A stretch of 64,000 nucleotides of DNA from an uncultured Bacteroidota bacterium (GTDB lineage Bacteria > Bacteroidota > Bacteroidia > Flavobacteriales > Flavobacteriaceae): assembly GCA_913047695.1 (NCBI GenBank), contig CAJWUI010000002.1, forward strand, positions 1-64,000, given 5' to 3'. This document shows, in pieces, positions 9,183 through 19,280 of the stretch; the stretch's first letter is position 1; each line of letters opens with the position of its first letter. The notes under the pieces are model-generated. The model was not told where the DNA came from and made no database searches. It saw only the letters and a list, made by a program, of their open reading frames with translations. The position numbers and the translations under genes were made by a program.

Positions 9183-10082
9183 ATGAAAAATTATATTTTT
9201 ATTTTCTTTATACTTATATCCATATCCTTTTTTTCTTGTCAAAATGATGGAGGAGTTTGGCTTGGTGAAGGAGATAGTTACGGAAAATCTTACACATTTG
9301 GAACACAAGCTGAAATTGACAACTTGCAGGATTTAGCTAAAGCATACTCAGATTTAGATCTTGAAAAATCATTTCCATATTATGCTGATGAATTTTTAAC
9401 TGATAAGTTTAAAGAAAATCAAGCCAAATGGGCAGATGCAATGGAAAGCTTATCTATGGTTCCATATAAAATAATTCCTTTACATCAGAAAGATGGTGAT
9501 TTCAAGCAAGTTTTAGCTTGGTCCAAAGAAGAAAGAATTTTTAAAAATGGATCTTATCAAAAATTAGATTTAATGGAACAATTTGTTCTTGACAATGCTG
9601 GGAAGGTTAAAGGATTTAAACAATGGGTAGCAATAGACTCTGCAAATTACGGATTCCCATATGGAGGTAAATTCTTTGGCAGAAAAGAAAGTGAGAATAC
9701 TGGAAGACCTTTTGTTTTTTCTAATAGAAATGAAACAAAGATTATAGAGCAAATGGTTGAAAGTTATAATAAAATGGATGCAGAGGGTATGAAGGTAGCT
9801 TTTGCAGACGAATTTGTTTTTAACGATTATAGAGGACAAAAGGCAACATATAAGAAATCAGATCTAGAAAATTTTTTCAAACCCTTTAGATCTGTAAATT
9901 GGAAACTCAATGCAATAATTCCAATTAAAATTGCAAATACAGATGCTGCAAGTGGTGTAATTGTCAGAGGGACAGAGTCAAGAGTTTTTAAAAATGGGAG
10001 AAAATGGAAAAAAGAACTAATGGAAATTTATTATTTCGATCTAGAAGGTAAAATTTCCTCCATGGAACAATTTGCTAAATAA
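9183..10082 (+). CDS. Secreted protein with two NTF2/SnoaL-like domains
   Basis: Signal peptide/lipobox SFFSCQND; duplicated 'Y.dlDleksfpyyadEF' and 'YNKMDAEGMKVAFADEF' halves. Confidence 0.65.
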   Translation: MKNYIFIFFILISISFFSCQNDGGVWLGEGDSYGKSYTFGTQAEIDNLQDLAKAYSDLDLEKSFPYYADEFLTDKFKENQAKWADAMESLSMVPYKIIPLHQKDGDFKQVLAWSKEERIFKNGSYQKLDLMEQFVLDNAGKVKGFKQWVAIDSANYGFPYGGKFFGRKESENTGRPFVFSNRNETKIIEQMVESYNKMDAEGMKVAFADEFVFNDYRGQKATYKKSDLENFFKPFRSVNWKLNAIIPIKIANTDAASGVIVRGTESRVFKNGRKWKKELMEIYYFDLEGKISSMEQFAK

Positions 10083-10150
10083 ATAAGCCTATAGAATAAG
10101 GAGGTTTTTTTTAAACTATATTTTATTAAACAGAATCCATTTTAAAAATA

Positions 10151-10182
10151 CCCTCATAGTTATTACTATGGGGGGTTTTTGT
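10151..10182 (+). terminator. Intrinsic terminator
   Basis: CCCTCATAGT-TATT-ACTATGGGGGG followed by TTTTT. Confidence 0.8.
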
Positions 10183-10209
10183 AATTTTATGGCATAACAA
10201 AAAATTATT

Positions 10210-10659
10210 ATGAGAAAAATCAAATTATTATTAGGTCTATTCATTATTTCTGCTTCCCTAAGTGGGCAAACAAAAAACTTTGGTGACAACATAGAAGAGG
10301 GAAGTCTGATTGAAAATTCTAAAATTCAAAATTTATTTTTGGATAAAGAAAAATTTAATGCAAAACTAAAAGCCAAAGTAATTGATGTTTGCCAAATGAA
10401 AGGGTGTTGGATGAAATTAGATATAGGCAATGAAAAAGAAATTATGGTCAATTTTAAAGACTATTCATTTTTTGTACCAAAAAATATAATTGGCAAAAAT
10501 GTTATAGTTAGTGGCAATGCTTTCAAAAGAAATATATCGATAGAAGAGTTAAAACATTATGCTCGTGATAGGGGAGAATCAGAATCAGCTATAAGTTTAA
10601 TTGTTGAACCCAAAGAAATATATTCCTTGACTGCCAAAGGGGTTGTGCTTTTACCATAA
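10210..10659 (+). CDS. DUF4920 domain-containing protein
   Basis: VIDVCQMKGCWMKLDIG...VNFKDYSFFVPKNIIGKNVIVSGNAFK. Confidence 0.85.
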   Translation: MRKIKLLLGLFIISASLSGQTKNFGDNIEEGSLIENSKIQNLFLDKEKFNAKLKAKVIDVCQMKGCWMKLDIGNEKEIMVNFKDYSFFVPKNIIGKNVIVSGNAFKRNISIEELKHYARDRGESESAISLIVEPKEIYSLTAKGVVLLP

Positions 10660-13117
10660 AAACAAAGAATTGAAAAGAGTTTTACATTATTTGTTTTTTT
10701 TGTTTGCTATATCTAGCTGCACTAAGGAATTTGTTTTAGATATAATAGTAAATCCTCCTGAGGGAGGTTCTGTTTTTCCATCTGATGGTACTTTTAAAAA
10801 TGGGACCACAGTTACTCTTAACGCCACACCAAATAGTGAATATGTTTTTACAGGATGGTCAGGTGATGCAGTTGGGAATAATACCTCTGCTCAAGTGACT
10901 GTAGATGATAATAAAAGCGTAGTTGCAAATTTTAGATTAGTTCAATACGAGTTAATTACAACTGTAAATGGGCAAGGGAGTATAACAGAAACAATTATAA
11001 ATACAGGCAAAACAGATTATGACTCAGGTACTAAAGTAAGACTTGAAGCTGTTCCTGCACAGGGGTATTATTTTAAAGAATGGTCGGGAGATTTACAGGG
11101 AGATACAAACCCTGCTGATCTTATAATAAATAGCGTTAAAAATGTAACGGCAACTTTTGAAAAACTATCTTACGAACTTCGAATACAAACTGTAGGTGAA
11201 GGTACGGTAACCGAAGAAATCATTAGTACTGGAAAATCTACAGATTATCTTTATGGCACTACAGTAAGATTAACACCAACCCCTGAAGAAGGATCTGACT
11301 TTTATGGTTGGGAGGATGAAGAAGTTTTATCCACAGACAATCCTTTTGATATTATCATTTCTGAGCCGAAGTTTATTAAAGCTTTTTTTGAATACGAACT
11401 TTTTAACGAGGTTGTAGGCAAATGGAAAATAAAAAAGAAAAGACAACAACAGCAACAAAAATCAAGAATCTATGACGTTAAAAGTATTGTCTTTAATCAA
11501 GATAAGACTTTTAAGTTAAATTACTCTGCAGGGCAGATAAGCGGGACTTTTTCTGTTGATTCTAATAGTGCCATTACACTTAACGGCAGCGGATCTCTTT
11601 CTAATATCGTAGTAGTTGATAATCAAATTAATTTTAATTTAAATGTGACTTCACTATTTCAATTTGAAGTAACTGGAACAAAAGATCAGGATTATCAGCC
11701 AAACAGAACAGCAATATCAGATCAAAATTTTGAGCAAGCATTAATTGATTTAGGTTATGATGATATTATTGACGGCTATGTAAATGATTCTGAATTGATA
11801 GCTATAAACGATCTTGATTTAAGTGATAGACAGATTACAGATTTTTCGGGATTAGAAGAATTTATAAATCTTGTCACTCTAAATCTATCAGGTAACATTC
11901 TCTCAGACGTACCTCTTGTAAATTTAAATAAACTTACTTCACTTAATTTAAGTAATACGGGACTTACTCAAGTAGATCTTTCTCAAAATAATAATATTAC
12001 TACTTTAGATGTAACAAATAATCCAAATTTAAGTTGTGTTAAGATAAGTTTACAGATATTTCAACAAATACCTTCAGGCTGGATTTATGATGACGTAACA
12101 AGTTTTGGACTTGAAGATTGTCCCAAATTATTACTTATCTCAGGTGAAAAAAGTCAAGTCATTTGTAATGGTCAGCCTATTGATCCAATCGTATTTGAAT
12201 ATGGTGGTGCAGGAGTAAGTGTAAATACAGATACATTGCCTTTAGGATTGAAATCAAATATTGTTGAAGGTGAACTATCAATCTCAGGGATACCAATCCT
12301 TACTGACGAGAATTATACTTTCTCTGTTTTTACTTCAGGGACAAGTACTAATTTTAATCAAGCCTCACAGACTATTTCATTGACTAGAAATGAAAACTCC
12401 TCAGGTATTAGTCTTATTTCAGGCTCTTTCAATCAGACAATAAATGTTTTACAAACCATTCAACCAATAGTTGTATCATATACAGGAGCAGCAACTGGAT
12501 TAAATATCGTTGGCCCCGACGATGAAGGTGAAATAACGCAATTTGGTAATAATTACACCATTAATGCATCTTTCACGGCTGCTGGAACCTATAGTGGAAC
12601 AATAACCACAATAAGTGATGGAGGTTGTCCTGAAGTGGTTCAAGATATTGTCATAACGGTAAATCCAGCACCTGTTACAAATACAGGAGTCACTGATACT
12701 AATAATAATTCAGCTAATGACTCAAATACTAGTGATACATCAACAGGCAGTCAATCTGGAACTTCTTCTACAACAAATGATTCTTCCAGTTCAGCTGAAA
12801 CATTTTCAATAAATGTGAGTGCTGCTAGTTTTAGTGATTATAGTCTGAGTGGAAGAGACAGAAACGGGACAGTATCAGGTAATGATGCCTCAATAACTAT
12901 AAAAGTAGGAGATACAGTAAACTTTAATCTAAGTGTTGCGGGGCATCCGTTTTATATTAAAACAAGTCAGGGTACAGGAACAAATAGCTTAGCAAATAGT
13001 GTATCGAGAAACGGAAGTGAAAGTGGTACAGTTTCTTGGACTCCTAATGCTGTTGGAACTTACTACTATCAATGTTCGCTTCACAACGGAATGTATGGAA
13101 CAATAACAGTAAATTAA
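10643..13117 (+). CDS. Large secreted lipoprotein: divergent InlB B-repeats, lipocalin-like segment, leucine-rich repeats, Ser/Thr linker and C-terminal cupredoxin (plastocyanin-like) domain
   Basis: Repeats 'GGSVFPSDGTFKNGTTVTLNATPNSEYVFTGWSGD' x3; LRRs 'NLVTLNLSGN...'; C-terminal GHPFYI...YYYQCSLHNGMYGTITV (His/Cys/His/Met type-1 Cu ligands). Likely true start is TTG near 10670 (LKRVLHYLFFLFAISSC). Confidence 0.8.
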   Translation: MCFYHKNKELKRVLHYLFFLFAISSCTKEFVLDIIVNPPEGGSVFPSDGTFKNGTTVTLNATPNSEYVFTGWSGDAVGNNTSAQVTVDDNKSVVANFRLVQYELITTVNGQGSITETIINTGKTDYDSGTKVRLEAVPAQGYYFKEWSGDLQGDTNPADLIINSVKNVTATFEKLSYELRIQTVGEGTVTEEIISTGKSTDYLYGTTVRLTPTPEEGSDFYGWEDEEVLSTDNPFDIIISEPKFIKAFFEYELFNEVVGKWKIKKKRQQQQQKSRIYDVKSIVFNQDKTFKLNYSAGQISGTFSVDSNSAITLNGSGSLSNIVVVDNQINFNLNVTSLFQFEVTGTKDQDYQPNRTAISDQNFEQALIDLGYDDIIDGYVNDSELIAINDLDLSDRQITDFSGLEEFINLVTLNLSGNILSDVPLVNLNKLTSLNLSNTGLTQVDLSQNNNITTLDVTNNPNLSCVKISLQIFQQIPSGWIYDDVTSFGLEDCPKLLLISGEKSQVICNGQPIDPIVFEYGGAGVSVNTDTLPLGLKSNIVEGELSISGIPILTDENYTFSVFTSGTSTNFNQASQTISLTRNENSSGISLISGSFNQTINVLQTIQPIVVSYTGAATGLNIVGPDDEGEITQFGNNYTINASFTAAGTYSGTITTISDGGCPEVVQDIVITVNPAPVTNTGVTDTNNNSANDSNTSDTSTGSQSGTSSTTNDSSSSAETFSINVSAASFSDYSLSGRDRNGTVSGNDASITIKVGDTVNFNLSVAGHPFYIKTSQGTGTNSLANSVSRNGSESGTVSWTPNAVGTYYYQCSLHNGMYGTITVN

Positions 13118-13126
13118 TTCAGATAA

Positions 13127-13897
13127 ATGAAAAGTTTTTTCATTTATCTATATATTCTATTTGGCTACACTTTAACTTTTTCTCAATCTGATAAAACTTT
13201 TTTTATTAGAGGGAACTTGAATATCAATAACAATGGGATTGATTGGGTTCCTCTTTTTTCTAGAGATAAGCCATCGCTTATTTCAAATTTTTCAATCGCA
13301 GGAGAGCGACTTTCAATTAGTCCACTAATTAGGTATGAGTTAGATGGTTTTCAACCTTGGGGTTTCGATATATGGTGGGATTATAAAATAAAAAAATCAG
13401 GAAAATTCAATTTTTCTATTGGAGGAGTTTTCCCTGGAATAGTAAACCAGAAAATAACGGTTCAAGATGATAATTTACCAACAACTATTCTTCAACCTTG
13501 GTCTTCTGCTATTGTAAAACCTAGCATCTCTTATTTTTTTAATAATAACTTTGGATTAAACCTTTCTTACTTTGAAATAATACCATTAAAGCTTGTAAAT
13601 GCAAATCAAATTGAATCAGGGAGGGTGATTATTTTATCACCACTCATAAAGTCCTTTATGATTAAAAAGTCTGTTTATGTAAGATGGGAGCCTCTCCTTT
13701 ATGCTTTACAAATTGAAGATACCGAAACTGGTTTTTTTTCAGCTCAGACAATAAATTTTGGTATTATTAATTTTCCGTTCTCTATAAGCACAGTCATGAA
13801 TAAACCTATTTACTTTGGTGCCTTAACGGGAAAAAAATTTGATTGGAATATTGGTTTAAATTATTCCTTTGAGTTAAAACTTGTAAAGGCAAAATAA
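13127..13897 (+). CDS. Predicted outer-membrane beta-barrel-like protein
   Basis: Signal peptide, aromatic beta-strand pattern, C-terminal ...KKFDWNIGLNYSF; paralog of the 21575-22375 minus-strand frame. Confidence 0.55.
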   Translation: MKSFFIYLYILFGYTLTFSQSDKTFFIRGNLNINNNGIDWVPLFSRDKPSLISNFSIAGERLSISPLIRYELDGFQPWGFDIWWDYKIKKSGKFNFSIGGVFPGIVNQKITVQDDNLPTTILQPWSSAIVKPSISYFFNNNFGLNLSYFEIIPLKLVNANQIESGRVIILSPLIKSFMIKKSVYVRWEPLLYALQIEDTETGFFSAQTINFGIINFPFSISTVMNKPIYFGALTGKKFDWNIGLNYSFELKLVKAK

Positions 13898-13964
13898 TTA
13901 TACTTTCCGCATATAAACTTGCTAATTTGTATATTAGACATTATTAATTATAAAATCAATTTAG

Positions 13965-14399
13965 ATGATCCCAATTAAACATTTAATGCATATAAATTCT
14001 TCTGTTGAAGATGTTTTTAGTGCGTTATCAAATGTAGAAAAAATGAAAAAATGGTATACAACCAATATTGAAGGTATTTTTGCAAAAAACGAGGTTGTAA
14101 CTTTTGAATTTGTAAATCTAGCTACTTTTAAATTTAAGATTATTCATTTTGAGTCAAATAAATCAATTCATATTGAATGTGTGGATTCTGAGTGGGATAA
14201 TATAGGTCATAAAATGAAATATGATTTGGATGAGAATAATGGGAAAACAAGAGTCAGATATTCTTATGAAGGATTCGAAGAAATGGATGATGCATATGCA
14301 AATATGAATTATAGTTCTGGGAAATATTTGGAGAGCTTAAGACAATTTTGTCAGACTGGAATAGGTGAAGCATTTGGATCAGGAACATACAGGGGCTAA
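13965..14399 (+). CDS. SRPBCC/AHSA1-like START domain protein
   Basis: IKHLMHINSSVEDVFSALSNVEKMKKWYTTNIEG...VRYSYEGFEEMDDAYANM. Confidence 0.75.
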   Translation: MIPIKHLMHINSSVEDVFSALSNVEKMKKWYTTNIEGIFAKNEVVTFEFVNLATFKFKIIHFESNKSIHIECVDSEWDNIGHKMKYDLDENNGKTRVRYSYEGFEEMDDAYANMNYSSGKYLESLRQFCQTGIGEAFGSGTYRG

Positions 14400-14460
14400 T
14401 ATTTAAAAACTTTATCTATATTAGAACTATTATAAATCATAAATCATAAATCAATTTAAA

Positions 14461-15138
14461 ATGAAAAAAACTATTTTTTTACTTACCTTATTATTTAGTT
14501 TTAGCCTTGTAGCACAAAGATCACTTCGTGTTTTCAACCTTAATGTTAAAAGAGGTTACGAATCGAGTGTGGTAGAAACTTTTTCAGATTTTTCAAATGG
14601 TGAAAAATGGAAATCAGGGGGTGTTATGCTTCAATCCGTTAGATTTAAAAATGGGGTAACACATAGAATTGTGGTTTGGGGAGATCCTGAAAATTGGGGA
14701 ACAGAAAGAGAAAGGTCTGATGATGAATGGGATCTTTATTTAGAAAGAATGAATAACTTCACTTACCCAAATACAGCCGATAGTTCCATGGGATCTATAT
14801 TAGCATTTACAGAAGGAGATTGGGAAAAAAATCTTTCAGCAAGAGTATATGATGTTAAAGTTCATGAACCAGATAAATTTAAAAAAGCATGGGATAAAAA
14901 CGCAAAAGCAGCTGAAAAGATTCTTGGAGATAGAAGAATAGGGTTAGTAAGCTATGAAGTTGGTGGGACACCTGGGGCTACCCATGGCCTTGTTATATAT
15001 GGCAAAAATCCAAATGATGTTCAAGTAACCTTACGTAAAATTCAAAAAACAAAAGCTTTCCAAGAATATATTTCATCTAGAGGCAAAGTAGATTATATTC
15101 AGTCTTACACAACCTATACAGTAAAACGATTCCAATAA
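14461..15138 (+). CDS. Hypothetical secreted protein
   Basis: Signal peptide; full-length ORF followed by terminator. Confidence 0.6.
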   Translation: MKKTIFLLTLLFSFSLVAQRSLRVFNLNVKRGYESSVVETFSDFSNGEKWKSGGVMLQSVRFKNGVTHRIVVWGDPENWGTERERSDDEWDLYLERMNNFTYPNTADSSMGSILAFTEGDWEKNLSARVYDVKVHEPDKFKKAWDKNAKAAEKILGDRRIGLVSYEVGGTPGATHGLVIYGKNPNDVQVTLRKIQKTKAFQEYISSRGKVDYIQSYTTYTVKRFQ

Positions 15139-15158
15139 AAAAAGTTTTTTAAATGGTA

Positions 15159-15184
15159 GCCCCTCAAACTTGAGGGGTTTTTCC
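15159..15184 (+). terminator. Intrinsic terminator
   Basis: CCCCTCA-AACT-TGAGGGGTTTTT. Confidence 0.9.
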
Positions 15185-15241
15185 ATTTAGATATCTTATA
15201 ACTCGCCCCTTTTAGACTATCTTTAAATAAAATACATAAAC

Positions 15242-15763
15242 ATGAAAAAAATAATTTGCTTAATTTTTTTGGTTCCATCAATTTTTTATTCTCAAGATTG
15301 GGTAACCCCCATAATTAAGGGGTATGGTAAAATAAAATACTCAAAAAATATAGCAGTTCAGCCAGACATCAACCTTCAATACAAAGCGGTTTACAAAATT
15401 ACAAAAACCGAAAAAAGAGAAGGGATTAACAAAGGATTAAATGGTATTGCACATGCTATAAATATGCTTGGGTGTAGAAAAATCAAAAAAGAAAATGTTA
15501 ATATTGTAGCAACTATTCAAGGACAAGCAACCACAATAGTTCTCTCTGATGAGGCATATGCGAAGAAATTTGGCACAAAGAATCCGAATACAAAGGTAAT
15601 AGAGCTTCTATCTCAATACGGAGTAAAATTATTCGTATGTTCTCAGGCAACAGCATACAAGAAAATTAAACCATCTGATATAAATCAAAATATCACAGAA
15701 GCTCTTTCTGGCTCTAGTGTTCTTTTGAACTATCAGTTAAATGGGTATGCATTAATGCAATGA
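15242..15763 (+). CDS. Secreted DsrE/DsrF-like protein
   Basis: HAINMLGCRKIKKENVNIVATIQGQATTIVLSDEAYAKKFG...VIELLSQYGVKLFVCSQA. Confidence 0.7.
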   Translation: MKKIICLIFLVPSIFYSQDWVTPIIKGYGKIKYSKNIAVQPDINLQYKAVYKITKTEKREGINKGLNGIAHAINMLGCRKIKKENVNIVATIQGQATTIVLSDEAYAKKFGTKNPNTKVIELLSQYGVKLFVCSQATAYKKIKPSDINQNITEALSGSSVLLNYQLNGYALMQ

Positions 15764-15811
15764 TATCTTTTTTTTGATTTAGTTTTACAGCTAGAACTCA
15801 AAGAATAATTT

Positions 15812-17071
15812 ATGAAAAGTGGACAACTTCATTTGCCAAAATACTCCCTTTTCATATACTTATTTAGTTTTTTAGCTGTAGCAATATTTAACTATTCTTG
15901 CGAAGATAAAAGTTTAGTGGAATCGGAGAATACAGAATTTAATGTTGTTGAATTTGAACCTGTCTTTGTAAAAAAAATTCTTAAAACCCCTATTTACGCG
16001 CATTATATGCCTTGGTTTCAAACACCGTACGTAACTGGTTATTGGGGGCCCCATTGGACAATGGCAAATAAAAATCCTGATGAAAAAATTAACGAAAGAA
16101 GATCTATAGCTTCTCATTATTACCCTCTAATTGGACCTTACGACAGTAATGACAGTGATTATCTTGAATATGCATTGATTTGTATGAAGTTGTCAGGGAT
16201 CGATGGAGTTTTAATTGATTTCTATGGCCAATCTAAATTCAATGATTACCCTCAACTACTTACTGCTTCAAATGCAGTTATAGAAATGTGTGAAAAAGTA
16301 GGATTAGAATTTGCCATAGTTTATGAGGACAGAACAATAAAAAATATTCTTGATCAAGGAGATGGAAATAAAATAGCTTTAGCTAAAGAAGATTTGCTTT
16401 ACATTGAAAAAAATTATTTTACAAAAAACCATTATATAAAAATTAAAAATAAACCAATTCTTTTAAACTTTGGTCCGATTACATTAACATCAAATAAAGA
16501 TTGGGAAAATGTATTTTCTGAAATTATAACAGATTTTTATTTTTTCCCACTAGCTTATCATCCACAATATTATGATTTGAATACAATTGTCGATGGTGTT
16601 TATTCTTGGGTTGGAGAGGCTCAAAGTGATGATTTTTATAATTACGGTAAACAATTCGATTACTTGGGAGGATCAGGAATTTTTGAATTCAGAGAATTCT
16701 ATGAAGAAGGTGGTTGGGATAATACTGGGCAAAGTGATATTTTACCTAGGGAAGGTAATTTATTAAGAGAAACACTCCAAAAATCAATAACCTCGAGTGT
16801 AGATTTTATTCAACTTATAACTTGGAATGATTGGGGTGAGGGAACAGCCATTGAGCCTTCAGTTGAATATCAGTTTGAACCCTTATCAATTATTCAAGAG
16901 TTTGTCGGGACATCATTTAAAAAGGATGATCTAGATCTTTCAATAAGTTTATATTTAAAGCGCAAGGAGTATAAAAACAATAGCCTTATTAATAAAAAAC
17001 TTGATCAAGTATTTTATTATTTAGTTTCACTCCAAACTTCAAAAGCTAAAGAAATATTAGATGATCTTTAG
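15812..17071 (+). CDS. Glycoside hydrolase family 99-like/GH71-like lipoprotein
   Basis: YAHYMPWFQTPYVTGYWGPHW...IDGVLIDFYG...LAFAIVYEDRT...WNDWGEGTAIEPS. Confidence 0.8.
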   Translation: MKSGQLHLPKYSLFIYLFSFLAVAIFNYSCEDKSLVESENTEFNVVEFEPVFVKKILKTPIYAHYMPWFQTPYVTGYWGPHWTMANKNPDEKINERRSIASHYYPLIGPYDSNDSDYLEYALICMKLSGIDGVLIDFYGQSKFNDYPQLLTASNAVIEMCEKVGLEFAIVYEDRTIKNILDQGDGNKIALAKEDLLYIEKNYFTKNHYIKIKNKPILLNFGPITLTSNKDWENVFSEIITDFYFFPLAYHPQYYDLNTIVDGVYSWVGEAQSDDFYNYGKQFDYLGGSGIFEFREFYEEGGWDNTGQSDILPREGNLLRETLQKSITSSVDFIQLITWNDWGEGTAIEPSVEYQFEPLSIIQEFVGTSFKKDDLDLSISLYLKRKEYKNNSLINKKLDQVFYYLVSLQTSKAKEILDDL

Positions 17072-17091
17072 TTTGAAACCTCCAAAACCAT

Positions 17092-17496
17092 TTAAATAGT
17101 CCCTTTTTTTGACCCATAATAAAAAAGCCCCATACTTAATAATCCAAGTACTATGACTGGTAGGGGTGCTGTTGGTTGTCCATTTATAACATTTATTAAG
17201 TCAGGAAGTGCAAAAAATCCAGCCAAAGCAAAAAATAAAAGAGAGAGTCTTCTCAAAGTTGCTTCATCATTAAATGAGAGTGACCCATATAAAAAAATAA
17301 TTATACCAATAACCGTAAGTCCTAATACTAAAGCAAATTGCTCAAACATAACTACAGCATCCTTTGACGGCCCTTCTCCGAAGGCGTCTGTCATTAGCAT
17401 TATTTTGAATTCGGGAGAAAATAATGAAATAATTAGTGGCAACACTTGCAAAGCAATTATCAGCATATTTATTTTAAAAATTGTTTTGATTTTCAT
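17092..17496 (-). CDS. Hypothetical membrane protein
   Basis: Four hydrophobic segments; ORF covers the full space. Confidence 0.55.
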   Translation of the reverse strand: MKIKTIFKINMLIIALQVLPLIISLFSPEFKIMLMTDAFGEGPSKDAVVMFEQFALVLGLTVIGIIIFLYGSLSFNDEATLRRLSLLFFALAGFFALPDLINVINGQPTAPLPVIVLGLLSMGLFYYGSKKGTI

Positions 17497-17562
17497 TTCA
17501 ATTTGATTTTTAGTTAGTCTTAACTAATATACAAATTGGCTAGAGAAAAACCTGTCAGAAAT

Positions 17563-17673
17563 TTAGTAACCTTCGTTAGGAATGGGATCGTAAGATTGGT
17601 TTTCTTGGTCTTTTTCACATGAAAATAAAATTAGTAGAAATAAAGTAAGGAAGGCGAATATTGTTTTTTTCAT
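17563..17673 (-). CDS. 36-aa small lipoprotein
   Basis: MKKTIFAFLTLFLLILFSCEKDQENQSYDPIPNEGY*; classic lipobox. Not in the ORF track. Confidence 0.65.
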   Translation of the reverse strand: MKKTIFAFLTLFLLILFSCEKDQENQSYDPIPNEGY

Positions 17674-17765
17674 TTTGTCTCTCTGTATGTTTTAAAAATT
17701 AAACAATGAATAAAAAATTTGGATAAAAATACTAATTTGTTTAAGTTTAGGAAAAATAATTAGGC

Positions 17766-17885
17766 GTGAAATTTAAAAGAAAACAACACATATATTTTGA
17801 TGTCCGTGAACAAAGAGTAAGATTTGACAGGTATTCTTGGATAGAAACCATCAAATGGTATATGGTTAAATTTTTTAGTTTTTAA
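17766..17885 (+). CDS. Possible 39-aa basic/aromatic small protein (GTG start)
   Basis: MKFKRKQHIYFDVREQRVRFDRYSWIETIKWYMVKFFSF*. Confidence 0.35.
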   Translation: MKFKRKQHIYFDVREQRVRFDRYSWIETIKWYMVKFFSF

Positions 17886-18184
17886 AATTTGATTTCTTAA
17901 AACATTAAACAATTGTCTACCACTGGAGATTGTCTCTTTATTTTATAAATAATAACTTTTTAAAAATTATTTTTTTGAAACACTTTTAAAATTGACTTTT
18001 CCAAACTTCGTATCCCTTTTTACTTAAGTGTAAATTATCTTTAAAAAGTAAGACAATCAAATCAAGTGAAGAATCAAAAAGGGTCAATACAACAAGTTCA
18101 GATTAATTTTAATTAGTTGGGGTAACAGAAAATTAAAGCCAAATCTTCATTTTTTGTGCTCGTCAAAATTTTTAACTTTAGAAA

Positions 18185-19195
18185 ATGAAGATAAAATTTG
18201 GTATTGTTGGGCTAGGGCGTATAGGGAAAATTCATTTTGAGAATATTAATTCTTTTATAGAAGATGCGTCGATTGCTGCCGTTTCAAATTTAAATCCAAA
18301 AAATCAAAAATGGATAAAAGACAGATCTGATACTAAAATTTATGATCATTATCATCAAATGGCTAGTGATCCCGAAATTGATGCAATAATTATCTCTTCG
18401 CCAACATCTTTTCACATCGAACACATAAAAATTGCTATTGGTTCTGGTAAAGCAATTTTTTGTGAAAAACCGGTAGACCTTTCATTTAGCAAAGTGAAAT
18501 TAATTAAAGATTTGATAAAAGATTCAAAAGTTCCATTTATGGTTGGGTTTAATAGGCGTTATGATCAAAGCATACAAGAAATAAAAAAATCTATTAAAAA
18601 TGGAACTATTGGGACACCTCAAATTATTGGTATTACAAGTCGCGATCCAGCACCCCCTGATATTAATTATTTAAAAACATCCGGCGGTTTATTTTTAGAT
18701 ATGGCAATACATGATTTTGACATGGCTTGCTTTTTAAATGAAAATTCAGTGAAATCAGTTTATTCTACAGGTAGTGTTTTTGTGGATAAACAGATAAAGA
18801 ATCTAGGAGATGTAGATACTGCTGTAACTACCTTAAATTTTGAAAATGGATCAATTGCAACTATAAATAATAGCAGAAAGGCAGCCTATGGCTATGATCA
18901 AAGAGTCGAAGTTTCTGGAGATCTGGGAATGTGCGCTACTAACAATCAGTTACCAGATAATCATTTTATTGCAGATGAAAATGGAATACACAAACCAAGA
19001 CCAATAGGATTTTTTTTAGAACGTTATGCTGAATCTTACAGGTCAATAATTAAAGAATTTATCACTTGCTTAATAGAAAAAAGGGAGATGCCAAATGGAA
19101 TTATGGCTGGCTTAAATTCATTACATATTTCAATAGCTGCAAAAAAATCTTTAGAAGAAAAAAGAGTTGTTTATCTGGATGAACAATTTAATTAA
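18185..19195 (+). CDS. Gfo/Idh/MocA oxidoreductase, inositol 2-dehydrogenase-like
   Basis: FGIVGLGRIGKIHFENI, FCEKPVDLS, VGFNRRYDQS, LDMAIHDFDMACFL motifs typical of IolG. Confidence 0.88.
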   Translation: MKIKFGIVGLGRIGKIHFENINSFIEDASIAAVSNLNPKNQKWIKDRSDTKIYDHYHQMASDPEIDAIIISSPTSFHIEHIKIAIGSGKAIFCEKPVDLSFSKVKLIKDLIKDSKVPFMVGFNRRYDQSIQEIKKSIKNGTIGTPQIIGITSRDPAPPDINYLKTSGGLFLDMAIHDFDMACFLNENSVKSVYSTGSVFVDKQIKNLGDVDTAVTTLNFENGSIATINNSRKAAYGYDQRVEVSGDLGMCATNNQLPDNHFIADENGIHKPRPIGFFLERYAESYRSIIKEFITCLIEKREMPNGIMAGLNSLHISIAAKKSLEEKRVVYLDEQFN

Positions 19196-19280
19196 AGAAC
19201 ATCTATATTTAAAATTTATGTCTAATATATAAAGTATGCCATATTAGGTATATTTGATTTCATTTAAATCATAAATTTTT

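Noticed and set aside
11440-11462. CAA/CAG repeat encoding QQQQQ as a phase-variable microsatellite.
   Set aside because: Short, in a trinucleotide phase that would not shift frame; likely just low-complexity protein sequence.
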